Shown: positions 42,010 through 50,228 of the stretch, one piece after another | Numbering within the stretch: the stretch's first letter is position 1 | Layout: each line of letters begins with the position of its first letter | Origin: JAJXWB01 sp965246795 | GTDB lineage: Bacteria > Pseudomonadota > Alphaproteobacteria > Rhizobiales > Beijerinckiaceae | Direction of reading: 5' to 3' | NCBI GenBank assembly: GCA_965246795.1 | Contig: CBDFFN010000008.1 | Location: forward strand, 248,001 to 312,000 | Length of the DNA stretch: 64,000 nt | Notes under the pieces: model-generated | Told to the model about the DNA's origin: nothing | Database searches by the model: none | The model's input: the letters and a program-made list of their open reading frames with translations, nothing else | Translations under genes and position numbers: made by a program

Positions 42010-44346
42010 GTGCAACGGAATGGTGAAGGCGTCGGTGCGAGCCTTCGACGCAAGGAGGACGCTCGTTTTCTCCACGGGCGCGGCCGCTACGTCGGCGATC
42101 TCAAGCCGGCCGGCATGCTGGACGTCGCCTTTCTTCGCAGCCCGATCGCGCATGCCGTTCTGCGTAGCGTGACCAAACCGGCTGGCTCGGAGCATCGCGT
42201 CTTCACAATCGACGATCTGCAGAATGTCGGTCGCATTCGGGCCGTATCGGCGCTTCCCGGATTTCGCGTATCGGAGCAGACAGTGCTCGCGCATGCAAAA
42301 CTACGACATGTCGGCGAGGCGATCGCCGCCTGCGTCGCGCCGACTCTTGCCGCCGCGGAAGACCTCGTCGCTGCCTGCGAACTCGACTACGAGGCCCTTC
42401 CGCCAGTTGTCGACATGCTGCATGCGCGTGATCCCGGCACCGCGCTCGTGCACGACCACTGGAGCGAGAACGCGTTTCTCGAAACGTGCCGCGACGACGA
42501 TCTTTCTGAACTTGATACCGTCGCCGCCGCAAAGGTCACGCGGCGCATGCGCACCGCGCGGCAGTGCATGGTTCCGCTCGAAGGCCGCGGTGTCGTTGCG
42601 GAATGGGACCCGCGATTGGAACAGCTGCTTGTCACGACATCGACGCAGCAGCCGCATGTCACGCGCACGGGGCTGGCTGAAATCCTCGGGCTAGACGAAG
42701 GGCAGATCAGAGTCGTTGCGCCCGATGTCGGCGGGGGCTTCGGCTATAAGGCAATCCTGCTTCCCGAGGAGGTCGTGTGCGCGCATCTCGCTATGCGGCT
42801 CAGACGTCCGATCCGCTGGCTCGAAGATCGGTTCGAACATCTCACGGCAAGCGCCAATTGCCGCGAGCATCACTACACCGTCACGGCATGGGCCGATGCG
42901 GGCGGGCGCCTGCTCGGGATCGATCTCGATGCCGTCGTCGATTCCGGCGCTTATTCCTCTTATCCCTTTAGCGCGTGTCTGGAGGCGGCGCAGGTCGGTT
43001 CGATTTTTCCGGGTCCCTATGTGTTGCCGAAATTTCGCTTCAAGACGGTCTCGGCCTGCACGAACAAGCCGCCGATCCTGCCCTATCGTGGCGTCGCACG
43101 GACCGGTGTTTGCTATGGGCTCGAGACGACGATGGACGCGCTGGCGCGCGCGCTGAACATGTCGCCAGCGGATATTCGGCTCGCCAATCTCGTGCCCGCC
43201 GATGCGATGCCGTACCGCAATCTCGTCGGGAAAGTCTTCGACAGTGGCGACTATTCCGAAGCCGTGCGGCAGGCGGTCGCCGCGATCGACATCGACGGTG
43301 TTGCGCGTCGGCAGGCATCCGGCGAATGCGTCGGCTACGGACTTGCCGTCTTCTGCGAACAAGGCGCGCACGGCACGTCGGTCTATCACGCCTGGGGCAT
43401 CCCCTTCGTCCCCGGATACGAGCAGGCAACGGTGCGTTTGACGCCTGACGGCGTGCTCGAAGTGCGGACCGGCTTGCACAGCCACGGGCAGGGGATGGAG
43501 ACCACACTTGCGCAGGTCGCGAACGAAATTCTCGGCATCGCGACGTCGCGGATTCGTGTCGTGCATGGCGATACGGCGCTCACGCCCTATTCGACGGGCA
43601 CTTGGGGCAGTCGCGCGATGGTGATGGGTGGCGGTGCCGTTGCCGAAGCGTGCCGGCTGCTCGGCGATCGCATCAAGGCGATCGGCGCATCGCTTCTGCA
43701 GATCGATGAGAGCGCAGTCGAGATCGTCGCCGGCTACGTGCAGCGCAAGGATGCGACTGCGTCCGTCAGTATCGATGAAGTTGCGCGCACCTGGTATCGA
43801 CGTCCGCAAAATCTTCCGCAGTCCGTCGACAAGAGTGGTCTTGAAGTCACGGGCGGTTACCGGCCCGACCCGGACACGGGCACGCATTCCTACGCGTGCC
43901 ATGCCGTCGTGGCGAGCATCGACACCGACACAGGCGAGGTGCATCTCGAGGATTATGTCGTCGTGGAAGATGGTGGGACGCTGGTCAATCCGATGATCGT
44001 CGATGGTCAGGTGCTCGGTGGTGTCGCGCAAGGCATCGGGACTGCGCTCTATGAGGAGATGCCGTTCGATGCGGAGGGGCAGCCACTTGCGGCAAGCCTT
44101 GCCGACTATCTCGTCCCTGGCGCGACCGAAGTGCCCGACATTCGCATCATCCATATGGAGACACCGAGCCCCTGGACGCGCTTTGGCCAAAAGGGGATCG
44201 GTGAGAGCGGCGCGATCGGGCCACCGGCGGCCATCGTCAATGCGATCAACGATGCACTTCGCACGCGCGGCGCGGAATTATTCGATCTGCCGGCAACCCC
44301 CGATCGCGTGCTGGCGGCGCTGTCGTCCGCGCGGTACGCCGCATGA
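42010..44346 (+). CDS. Molybdenum hydroxylase large subunit, CoxL/XdhB family (module C)
   Basis: This catalytic molybdopterin subunit has 778 residues from GTG 42010, preceded by AAGGGAA; an upstream GTG at 41950 would overlap the operator region and is less likely. Motifs are GASLRRKEDARFLHGRGRYV at the N-terminus, APDVGGGFGYKA, LPYRGVARTGVCYGLE and FGQKGIGESGAIGPPAA with the catalytic glutamate. No AYRCSFR loop is present, so it is not a CO dehydrogenase. It differs clearly from the module A enzyme in sequence and gene order (L-M-S here). Substrate unknown; aldehydes or N-heterocycles are typical. Confidence 0.92.
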   Translation: MQRNGEGVGASLRRKEDARFLHGRGRYVGDLKPAGMLDVAFLRSPIAHAVLRSVTKPAGSEHRVFTIDDLQNVGRIRAVSALPGFRVSEQTVLAHAKLRHVGEAIAACVAPTLAAAEDLVAACELDYEALPPVVDMLHARDPGTALVHDHWSENAFLETCRDDDLSELDTVAAAKVTRRMRTARQCMVPLEGRGVVAEWDPRLEQLLVTTSTQQPHVTRTGLAEILGLDEGQIRVVAPDVGGGFGYKAILLPEEVVCAHLAMRLRRPIRWLEDRFEHLTASANCREHHYTVTAWADAGGRLLGIDLDAVVDSGAYSSYPFSACLEAAQVGSIFPGPYVLPKFRFKTVSACTNKPPILPYRGVARTGVCYGLETTMDALARALNMSPADIRLANLVPADAMPYRNLVGKVFDSGDYSEAVRQAVAAIDIDGVARRQASGECVGYGLAVFCEQGAHGTSVYHAWGIPFVPGYEQATVRLTPDGVLEVRTGLHSHGQGMETTLAQVANEILGIATSRIRVVHGDTALTPYSTGTWGSRAMVMGGGAVAEACRLLGDRIKAIGASLLQIDESAVEIVAGYVQRKDATASVSIDEVARTWYRRPQNLPQSVDKSGLEVTGGYRPDPDTGTHSYACHAVVASIDTDTGEVHLEDYVVVEDGGTLVNPMIVDGQVLGGVAQGIGTALYEEMPFDAEGQPLAASLADYLVPGATEVPDIRIIHMETPSPWTRFGQKGIGESGAIGPPAAIVNAINDALRTRGAELFDLPATPDRVLAALSSARYAA

Positions 44347-45146
44347 AGCCAGCTCCGTTCGAGATGCATCAGGCCTCGTCATGGTCGGACGCGGCGAATG
44401 CCATGCTTCAGGACGGCGCGCGGCCGTTCGGCGGCAACCAGTCGCTTGGCCCGATGATGAACCTTCGTCTCGCGCAGCCGACGACGCTGATCGATCTCCG
44501 GCGAATCTCCGATTTCGCCGGCATTGCGATTGACGGCGATCGCCTGCGCATCGGCGCGGGCACAACGCACGCGGCGATCGAAGACGGTCTGATCCCCGGC
44601 CGGCTTGGCGAGATCATGAGTGGTGTCGCAAGGCGTATCGCTTATCGCGCCGTGCGCAACCGCGGTACGATCGGTGGCAGCCTCGCCCATGCCGACCCCG
44701 CCGCGGACTGGGTGAGCATCCTGCCCGCGTTTCGCGGCGACGCGATCGCCGTTGGACCTGCGGGCGAGCGGCGCATCCCGCTCGAGGCGTTCGTCGAGGG
44801 CGTCTACACGACGGCGCTCCAACCCGACGAACTGCTTTGCGCCATCGAGATTGATCTGCTGCCCGAAGGCACTCGATGGGGGCACTGGAAATTCTGCCGC
44901 AAGCCAGGCGAATTTTCCAAGGCGACGGCCTGCGTGCTTCTGCGACAGGATCGCCCCGCGCGCGCCGTTCTTGCCGCCCTCGACGACGCGCCGGTTGTCA
45001 TCGCGGATGCATCCGCTCTTGTCGAGCATCCGCAGCGCGAAGCCGAAACGATCGTTGCCGGTTTGACGACGCTTTCGCCTTGGCGTGCGGCGCTGGCGCG
45101 AACGGCTTTGGTCCGTGCCGTCGAACTCGCTCGGGCGTCGCGATGA
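44343..45146 (+). CDS. Molybdenum hydroxylase FAD subunit, CoxM family (module C)
   Basis: This 267-residue FAD-binding medium subunit has PFGGNQSLGPMMNLR near residue 28, where N replaces the more usual GGxS/T pattern, and VRNRGTIGGSLAHADPAADW near residue 105. It overlaps both neighbours by 4 bp (ATGA), showing translational coupling. Slightly shorter than the usual 280-290 residues, with loss in the C-terminal domain. It should transfer electrons from the iron-sulfur subunit to an acceptor. Confidence 0.9.
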   Translation: MKPAPFEMHQASSWSDAANAMLQDGARPFGGNQSLGPMMNLRLAQPTTLIDLRRISDFAGIAIDGDRLRIGAGTTHAAIEDGLIPGRLGEIMSGVARRIAYRAVRNRGTIGGSLAHADPAADWVSILPAFRGDAIAVGPAGERRIPLEAFVEGVYTTALQPDELLCAIEIDLLPEGTRWGHWKFCRKPGEFSKATACVLLRQDRPARAVLAALDDAPVVIADASALVEHPQREAETIVAGLTTLSPWRAALARTALVRAVELARASR

Positions 45147-45646
45147 GCCGCAGCGCCGTCAATCTCACTGTCAATGGCGAGCGCATCGAAGTCTCTGTTG
45201 AGCCGCGTACGCAACTCGCAGAGATTTTGCGTTCGGATCTGCTTCTCACGGGCACGCACATCGGATGCGAGCAGGGCGTGTGCGGTGCCTGTACGGTGAT
45301 CGTCGATGGCGCGCCGACGCGCGCCTGCATCACCTTTGCCGGTGCATGTGATGGCCTCGATGTGCGCTCGATCGAGGGATTTGCGGACGATCCCCTGATG
45401 ACGGCACTACGCGACGCCTTTGCGCGGGAGCATGCGCTCCAGTGCGGCTATTGTACGCCCGGTATGCTGGTGACGGCGCGCGATATCGTTTTGCGTCTTC
45501 CCGATGCGGACGAGGCGCGCGTCCGCGAGGAGCTGGCCGGAAACATCTGCCGATGCACGGGCTATCGCGGGATCGTGCGCGCGATCATGAGTGTGCTCGC
45601 CCAAAGCGCTGTGCAGGAAAGCCCGCGTGCCGCGGCAGCGTCATGA
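45143..45646 (+). CDS. Molybdenum hydroxylase 2Fe-2S subunit, CoxS family (module C)
   Basis: This 167-residue two-cluster iron-sulfur subunit has GCEQGVCGAC plus the later Cys (TRACITFAG), CGYCTPGM and CRCTGYRGI. All eight cluster cysteines are present. ATG 45143 lies in the ATGA overlap with the FAD subunit. Its stop TGA and the stop of the opposite-strand hydrolase form the palindrome TCATGA at 45641-45646, so the two genes overlap tail-to-tail by six bases. Confidence 0.95.
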   Translation: MSRSAVNLTVNGERIEVSVEPRTQLAEILRSDLLLTGTHIGCEQGVCGACTVIVDGAPTRACITFAGACDGLDVRSIEGFADDPLMTALRDAFAREHALQCGYCTPGMLVTARDIVLRLPDADEARVREELAGNICRCTGYRGIVRAIMSVLAQSAVQESPRAAAAS

Positions 45647-46486
45647 CAGATGTCCTTTGACGAGCGCATCGGCGATCGGCAGCAGCCGGCCGCTCGGCCG
45701 ACTGAGATCGCCAAGGATCGAGAAGTGATCGGTGCCTTCGATCGGGACGAGTGATCCGGGCGCACCTTCCGCCTGACGCTTCGCATGCAGCTTTTCCGAG
45801 TCGCGCACGAGCGCCGGAAGCTCGTTCGTTCCGTAGGCGATCGCCATCGGCTTATGGGTTGCGCGCAGGTTTAGCGGCGACAGCGATGCGATCTCAGTCT
45901 CGCTCAGCGATAGCGCGTTGTTCAGACCGGTGTCGCGGATCGGCTTGAGGTCGTACACGCCGGATATCGCCAGTACGCCGGCAACGTCGTGATGTGAAAG
46001 ATGCAACGCGGCGAGCTGTGCGCCGGCGGACCATCCGGAGAGGATCATCGGGCCGGCCATCCCGTATTCCGCGCGATGCGCCGTCAGCCAGTCGAGTGCC
46101 TGTCCGATTTCCGCGACGATCTGCGTGAGGCTTGCTTGCGGTGCCAATGTATAACTCGGGATCGCGACCGACCAGCCGTGCGCCGCGAGACCCTCGACGA
46201 TCATCGCGAAATTCTCGCGACTGTTGCGCTGCCAATAGCCGCCGTGAATGAAGACGAAGCAGGGCGCGCCATAAGCTGTTGCGGGAAATAGATCGATCTT
46301 CGTCCGCGCGCTCTCGGCGTAAGGAACGTCGAGCGCGCCTGGTATCGTGTTCCGCAGTCGCTCTGACGCGGCGTTGCGTTCGACAATCTGCGCGGCGCTG
46401 TCCAAGACAGCCGCATTGTTGTCGTAGGTGGCATCGCGTTCGGCCAGCGATAACTCCTGCCAGCTTCGTTCTACCGTTACTTGCAT
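45641..46486 (-). CDS. Alpha/beta hydrolase, arylformamidase-like (module D)
   Basis: This 281-residue cytosolic serine hydrolase has the oxyanion motif FIHGGYWQRNSREN near residue 75, nucleophile elbow SGWSAGAQLAAL and catalytic His in GTDHFSIL near the C-terminus. HGGYWQ is typical of the kynurenine-formamidase-like branch, which cleaves N-formyl or related amide bonds. The acid residue is probably the Asp or Glu in the YGTNELP region, not fully clear. Divergent from marR at 46574 with an 87-bp gap that holds GCCTCG/CGAGGC at 46492-46519. Ring-opened amides from the nearby oxidations are plausible substrates. Confidence 0.8.
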   Translation of the reverse strand: MQVTVERSWQELSLAERDATYDNNAAVLDSAAQIVERNAASERLRNTIPGALDVPYAESARTKIDLFPATAYGAPCFVFIHGGYWQRNSRENFAMIVEGLAAHGWSVAIPSYTLAPQASLTQIVAEIGQALDWLTAHRAEYGMAGPMILSGWSAGAQLAALHLSHHDVAGVLAISGVYDLKPIRDTGLNNALSLSETEIASLSPLNLRATHKPMAIAYGTNELPALVRDSEKLHAKRQAEGAPGSLVPIEGTDHFSILGDLSRPSGRLLPIADALVKGHLS

Positions 46487-46573
46487 TATCCGCCTCGAAT
46501 CTCGTGCAGAGTGCGAGGCATTTCACATGCCAGCGATACGGTTGTCGTCGCCTATCGCGGTCGCTAAACACAC

Positions 46574-47050
46574 GTGGTGGCACCCTCGAAAACGCCCCGA
46601 CACGCACCTTGGCCTATAGTCGAGCGGCCAGGGTTCCTGATCCGTCGTCTGCAACAAATTCATGTCGCACTTTTCGCCACGCATTGCGCGCGTTTCGATA
46701 TGACGCCGCTCCAGTACAGTCTTCTTTCCACCCTGGCGCTGCGAAGGGAGGCCGACCAGACGACGCTCGCCGCCGATGTCGCGCTGGATCGGACGACGAC
46801 GACCGGTGCGCTGATGCGGCTCGAAGCGCGCGGTCTTCTGGAACGTGTCACATCCGTTTCAGACCGGCGGGCACGCGTCTGCCGACCAACCCGTCGCGGT
46901 ATCGACATGCTCGCGCGGATGGAAGCGGGCGTCCGCGCCGCGCACGAGGCGACCCTCGCTCCACTCTCGCAGGCAGAGAAAAAGCAGATCGTTGTGCTGA
47001 TGCAGAAGCTGGTCGAAGATCACGCAAGTGACGATGCCGAAGAAAGCTGA
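46574..47050 (+). CDS. MarR-family transcriptional regulator (module D)
   Basis: This 158-residue winged-helix regulator has the segment RPGFLIRRLQQIHVALF, matching the other MarR of this window, then TPLQYSLLSTLALR, a recognition helix (VALDRTTTTGALMRLEARG) and wing DRRARVCRPTRRG. Start is GTG 46574 or the adjacent GTG 46577; neither has a strong ribosome site. It heads the amidohydrolase-Rieske group and is divergent from the formamidase-like gene, so it probably controls both. Confidence 0.88.
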   Translation: MVAPSKTPRHAPWPIVERPGFLIRRLQQIHVALFATHCARFDMTPLQYSLLSTLALRREADQTTLAADVALDRTTTTGALMRLEARGLLERVTSVSDRRARVCRPTRRGIDMLARMEAGVRAAHEATLAPLSQAEKKQIVVLMQKLVEDHASDDAEES

Positions 47051-47154
47051 GCTTTCGGTGCATTTGGCATTCTGCTTGCAGCAATCTGCTTGCAGTGTGA
47101 GTGAGAGATGCGCAGTATGCTGCGCTTCTGCCCCCGGCTATCAGGGAGACGACC

Positions 47155-48432
47155 ATGAGCGGCGCGCCGGCATACGACATTCTTCTGCGGGGCGGACGGG
47201 TCATCTGCCCGGCATCCGGCATCGACGGCACGATGGATGTCGCGGTCCGCGACGGAAAGATCGCGGCCGTGCAGGCCGACATTCTTCCGAGCAGCGCGAA
47301 AGAAGTCGTCGATGTTTCCGGTAAGCTGGTCCTGCCCGGACTGATCGACACGCACGGCCACGTCTATCAATACGTCACCGGGCGGTTCGGTATGAATCCC
47401 GATCTCGTGGGCGTTCAGTCCGGCGTGACGACCGTCGTCGATCAGGGCGGCCCTTCCTGCATGACGCTGCCAGGGTTCCGGCATTTCATCGCGGAAACAG
47501 CGAAAACGCGCTGTTATGCGTTTCTGTCCGCCTATCTCGTCGGTGGCCTCGAAGGACACTACTACCCAAATCTCTATAGCCCCGAGCAGGTGGACATCGA
47601 CGCGACGGTGCGCGCAGCGGTCGCCAATCCCGATCTTGTGCGCGGGATAAAGGCGCACGCCGAGATCGGCGGTTTCGCGCGCTGGGGCATCGAAGTCATC
47701 CGGATGTCGGCGGAGATCGGCAAGCAAAGCAAGCTGCCGGTCTACGTGCATTTCGGTCAGCTTTGGGGTCTGCCGGAAAGCGGCACGAACGGTGAAGACG
47801 TCGATACGATTCTCGAACGCGTCATTCCGCTGCTGAAGGAAGGCGACATGCTCGCGCATCCGTTCACGCGGCATCCCGGCGGCTTCATCAATCCGCAAGG
47901 CGACGTGCATCCCGTCATTCAAGCAGCGCTTGATCGCGGGCTGAAGATCGACGTCGGTCACGGCAGTCATTTTTCGTACCGGCTTGCGAAAATCGCGATC
48001 GACGGTGGTATCGTCCCGAACACGCTCGGAGCCGACATCCACGGCTACAACACGCATGTGCCGGCGCCGGCGGGTACACCTGAGGAGCCGGCCGACGATG
48101 AGAACCATCCCTTTGCCGGTCAGGCGAAATTCAGCCTCGTACAGGCCATGAGCTCGATGATCGCGCTCGGCCTTTCGCTGGAGCAGGTCGTTCCGATGGT
48201 GACATCCAATCCGGCGATCGCGCTCGACCGCGCGGACGAGATCGGTGCGTTGAAGGTCGGTCGCGAGGCCGACGTCAGCGTGCTGAACGATCTGCGCGGA
48301 CGCTTTGTGCTTCGCGACAACGAGCATACGCAGGTCGTTGCAGAACGGCTGCTGCAGCCTGAATTCTGCCTACGCCGCGGGACGCGATATAATTCCCAGT
48401 CCATCATCCTGCCTCAGGCCGTGGCTGCCTGA
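47155..48432 (+). CDS. Amidohydrolase/deacetylase-family metallohydrolase (module D)
   Basis: This 425-residue enzyme has a dihydroorotase/hydantoinase-like TIM barrel that hydrolyses amide bonds, often cyclic. Metal ligands are both His of DTHGHV near residue 68, probably the Lys in RGIKAHAEIG, the His in VYVHFGQLWG and those of VGHGSHFSYR, with a late Asp in GADIHGYNTH. The N-terminal GGRVICPASGIDG and C-terminal GREADVSVLNDLRG form the usual composite beta domain. The start ATG 47155 follows AGGGAG at 47143-47148. It may open a cyclic amide produced by the hydroxylases; the exact substrate is not readable. Confidence 0.88.
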   Translation: MSGAPAYDILLRGGRVICPASGIDGTMDVAVRDGKIAAVQADILPSSAKEVVDVSGKLVLPGLIDTHGHVYQYVTGRFGMNPDLVGVQSGVTTVVDQGGPSCMTLPGFRHFIAETAKTRCYAFLSAYLVGGLEGHYYPNLYSPEQVDIDATVRAAVANPDLVRGIKAHAEIGGFARWGIEVIRMSAEIGKQSKLPVYVHFGQLWGLPESGTNGEDVDTILERVIPLLKEGDMLAHPFTRHPGGFINPQGDVHPVIQAALDRGLKIDVGHGSHFSYRLAKIAIDGGIVPNTLGADIHGYNTHVPAPAGTPEEPADDENHPFAGQAKFSLVQAMSSMIALGLSLEQVVPMVTSNPAIALDRADEIGALKVGREADVSVLNDLRGRFVLRDNEHTQVVAERLLQPEFCLRRGTRYNSQSIILPQAVAA

Positions 48433-48444
48433 TCGCAGCCCGCG

Positions 48445-48765
48445 ATGACGGTTGATCGCTGGCTTCGGATCGATATTCCCTCCAGCAATGACGAAAAGAC
48501 CATCGCGCGTTTCAGCGTCGATGGTCGGCAGTTTCTGCTGATCCGGCACGGGGGGCGTGTCATCGCGTGCGAGCGAGAATGCCCGCATGAGCAGGCGGAC
48601 CTTGCCGAAGGACATTGTCACGATGGCCGGCTGCATTGTCCGCGACACCAGGCCTCGTTCGACCTTGAGACAGGCGCGGTCTCGCAGGGATGGTGCTTTC
48701 GGTCGCTCCGCATTCTCCCGGTGCGAACCGATGGGCAGGCGTTCTGGATCGAACGTCTGAAATGA
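48445..48765 (+). CDS. Rieske-type [2Fe-2S] ferredoxin (module D)
   Basis: This 106-residue small soluble Rieske protein has cluster ligands Cys and His in ECPHEQADL and Cys and His in LHCPRHQASFDLETG, in normal order and spacing. Such proteins carry electrons to ring-hydroxylating oxygenases or act as a separate redox component. No Rieske oxygenase alpha subunit or ferredoxin reductase is present in the window, so its partner is unclear. Starts 12 bp after the amidohydrolase and converges with livF at a 12-bp gap. Confidence 0.88.
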   Translation: MTVDRWLRIDIPSSNDEKTIARFSVDGRQFLLIRHGGRVIACERECPHEQADLAEGHCHDGRLHCPRHQASFDLETGAVSQGWCFRSLRILPVRTDGQAFWIERLK

Positions 48766-48777
48766 AAAATCGCGCAA

Positions 48778-49482
48778 TCAAGCGCTGAGATAGCGATCCC
48801 TGATGTCGGAATTTTGCATCAGGTCTTTCGCAGCGCCGCTCAACACCGAGCGACCCTTTTCCATGACGTAGAAGCGGTCGGCGACCCGGCTCAGCGCGCG
48901 AATGTCCTTGTCGATGACCAGCACAGACTGCCGCATCTGCCGAAGTTTCGCGAGTACGCTCCATATCTCGGCGCGGATTTTTGGCGCAAGACCTTCCGTC
49001 GCTTCATCGAGCACGAGAAGAAGCGGGTTGGTGAGCAGCGCGCGGCCGATGGCGAGCATTTGCTGCTCGCCGCCCGACAAAAGACCGGCGCTCCGATTGC
49101 GGATATCTGCCAAGGCCGGAAAAAGATCGAAGATCGCCTCCAGCGTCCAGGCATTCTTCAGGCGATTGCGATTGGCAGATGTCGCCACGAGGTTTTCGCG
49201 CACGCTGAGGTTCGAGAAAATCTGGCGACCCTCCGGCACGAGGGCGATGCCGCGACGCGCGACCTGATAGGATGCAAGGCCGCGCAGTTTTTCGCCGCCG
49301 AAGACAATCTCGCCCTCGTCGACCGTCACGAGCCCGAACAGGCTGTTGATCGTCGTCGTCTTGCCCATACCGTTGCGGCCGAGAAGGGCGACGACTTCGC
49401 CGTCGCGAATCTCGAGATCGACACCGAAGAGCACGCGACTCTCGCTATATGATGCGCAGACGCCTGCGAGGCAGAGCATCAT
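48778..49482 (-). CDS. ABC importer ATPase, LivF-type (module E)
   Basis: This 234-residue nucleotide-binding subunit has Walker A GRNGMGKTT, PEGRQIFSNLSVRENL, signature LSGGEQQMLAIGRAL and Walker B LLVLDEATEGLAP. The switch position reads VIDKDIRAL, without the usual VEQN or VEH histidine/glutamate, a common variation in this LivF branch. ATG 49482 or 49479 start within a 4-bp overlap with livG. Last gene of the module E operon. Confidence 0.9.
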   Translation of the reverse strand: MMLCLAGVCASYSESRVLFGVDLEIRDGEVVALLGRNGMGKTTTINSLFGLVTVDEGEIVFGGEKLRGLASYQVARRGIALVPEGRQIFSNLSVRENLVATSANRNRLKNAWTLEAIFDLFPALADIRNRSAGLLSGGEQQMLAIGRALLTNPLLLVLDEATEGLAPKIRAEIWSVLAKLRQMRQSVLVIDKDIRALSRVADRFYVMEKGRSVLSGAAKDLMQNSDIRDRYLSA

Positions 49483-50228
49483 TCGTCCTCATCGCCGAGG
49501 TAAGCCAGCCGTACCGCGGGATCGGCGCGAATTTCCGCGGGGGGGCCGCAAGCGACGACTTTTCCCGCCGCCAGCACCATGACGCGATCGGCGAGCGAGA
49601 AGACGGCATCCATGTCATGTTCGACGAGGATGACCGCCATGCGACCCTTGAGTTGCTTGATAAAACCAATCATCTCGCGTGCCTCTTTCGTGCCGAGCCC
49701 GGCCATAGGCTCGTCGAGCAGGAGCACACGCGGTTTGCATGCGAGCACGAGCGCCAATTCGAGAAGCCGTCGCTCGCCATGCGAGAGGCGATGTACCGGG
49801 ACTTCAGCGCGATGCGCGAGCCCGACGAATTGCAATTGCGCGAGCGCCTCGCTCTGCACGTCCGGAGACGAGCTTGCGGAATGCCAGACGTCAAAGTTTC
49901 CGCCGCGATGGATCTGCGATGCGAGCGTCACGTTCTCGCGTGCCGTGAGTTCGGGAAAAGTGCTGACGATCTGAAAAGATCGCACGAGCCCCTGAGCCGC
50001 GCGACGGTTCACGCTCCACGTCGTCACCGAAGTTCCGCTGAGGATGATTTTGCCCGCGTCGCACGGCACGCTTCCGGCGAGAACGCTGACGAGCGTCGTC
50101 TTGCCAGCGCCGTTTGGGCCGATGATCGCCAGCAGTTCGTCCGATCCCAGGCTGAGATCGACGTTGCTAAGCGCCGCTAGTCCGCCGAAGCGTTTCGTGA
50201 CGCCCGCAGCTTCCAATGCAGCGTCCAT
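49479..50228 (-). CDS. ABC importer ATPase, LivG-type (module E)
   Basis: This 249-residue nucleotide-binding subunit has Walker A GPNGAGKTT, RSFQIVSTFPELTARENV, signature LSHGERRLLELALVLA, Walker B VLLLDEPMAGLG and switch LVEHDMDAV. ATG 50228 is used; this start lies 52 bp inside the end of the fused permease gene. The overlap is longer than the 4-bp overlaps elsewhere in the island. Otherwise canonical. Confidence 0.9.
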   Translation of the reverse strand: MDAALEAAGVTKRFGGLAALSNVDLSLGSDELLAIIGPNGAGKTTLVSVLAGSVPCDAGKIILSGTSVTTWSVNRRAAQGLVRSFQIVSTFPELTARENVTLASQIHRGGNFDVWHSASSSPDVQSEALAQLQFVGLAHRAEVPVHRLSHGERRLLELALVLACKPRVLLLDEPMAGLGTKEAREMIGFIKQLKGRMAVILVEHDMDAVFSLADRVMVLAAGKVVACGPPAEIRADPAVRLAYLGDEDE

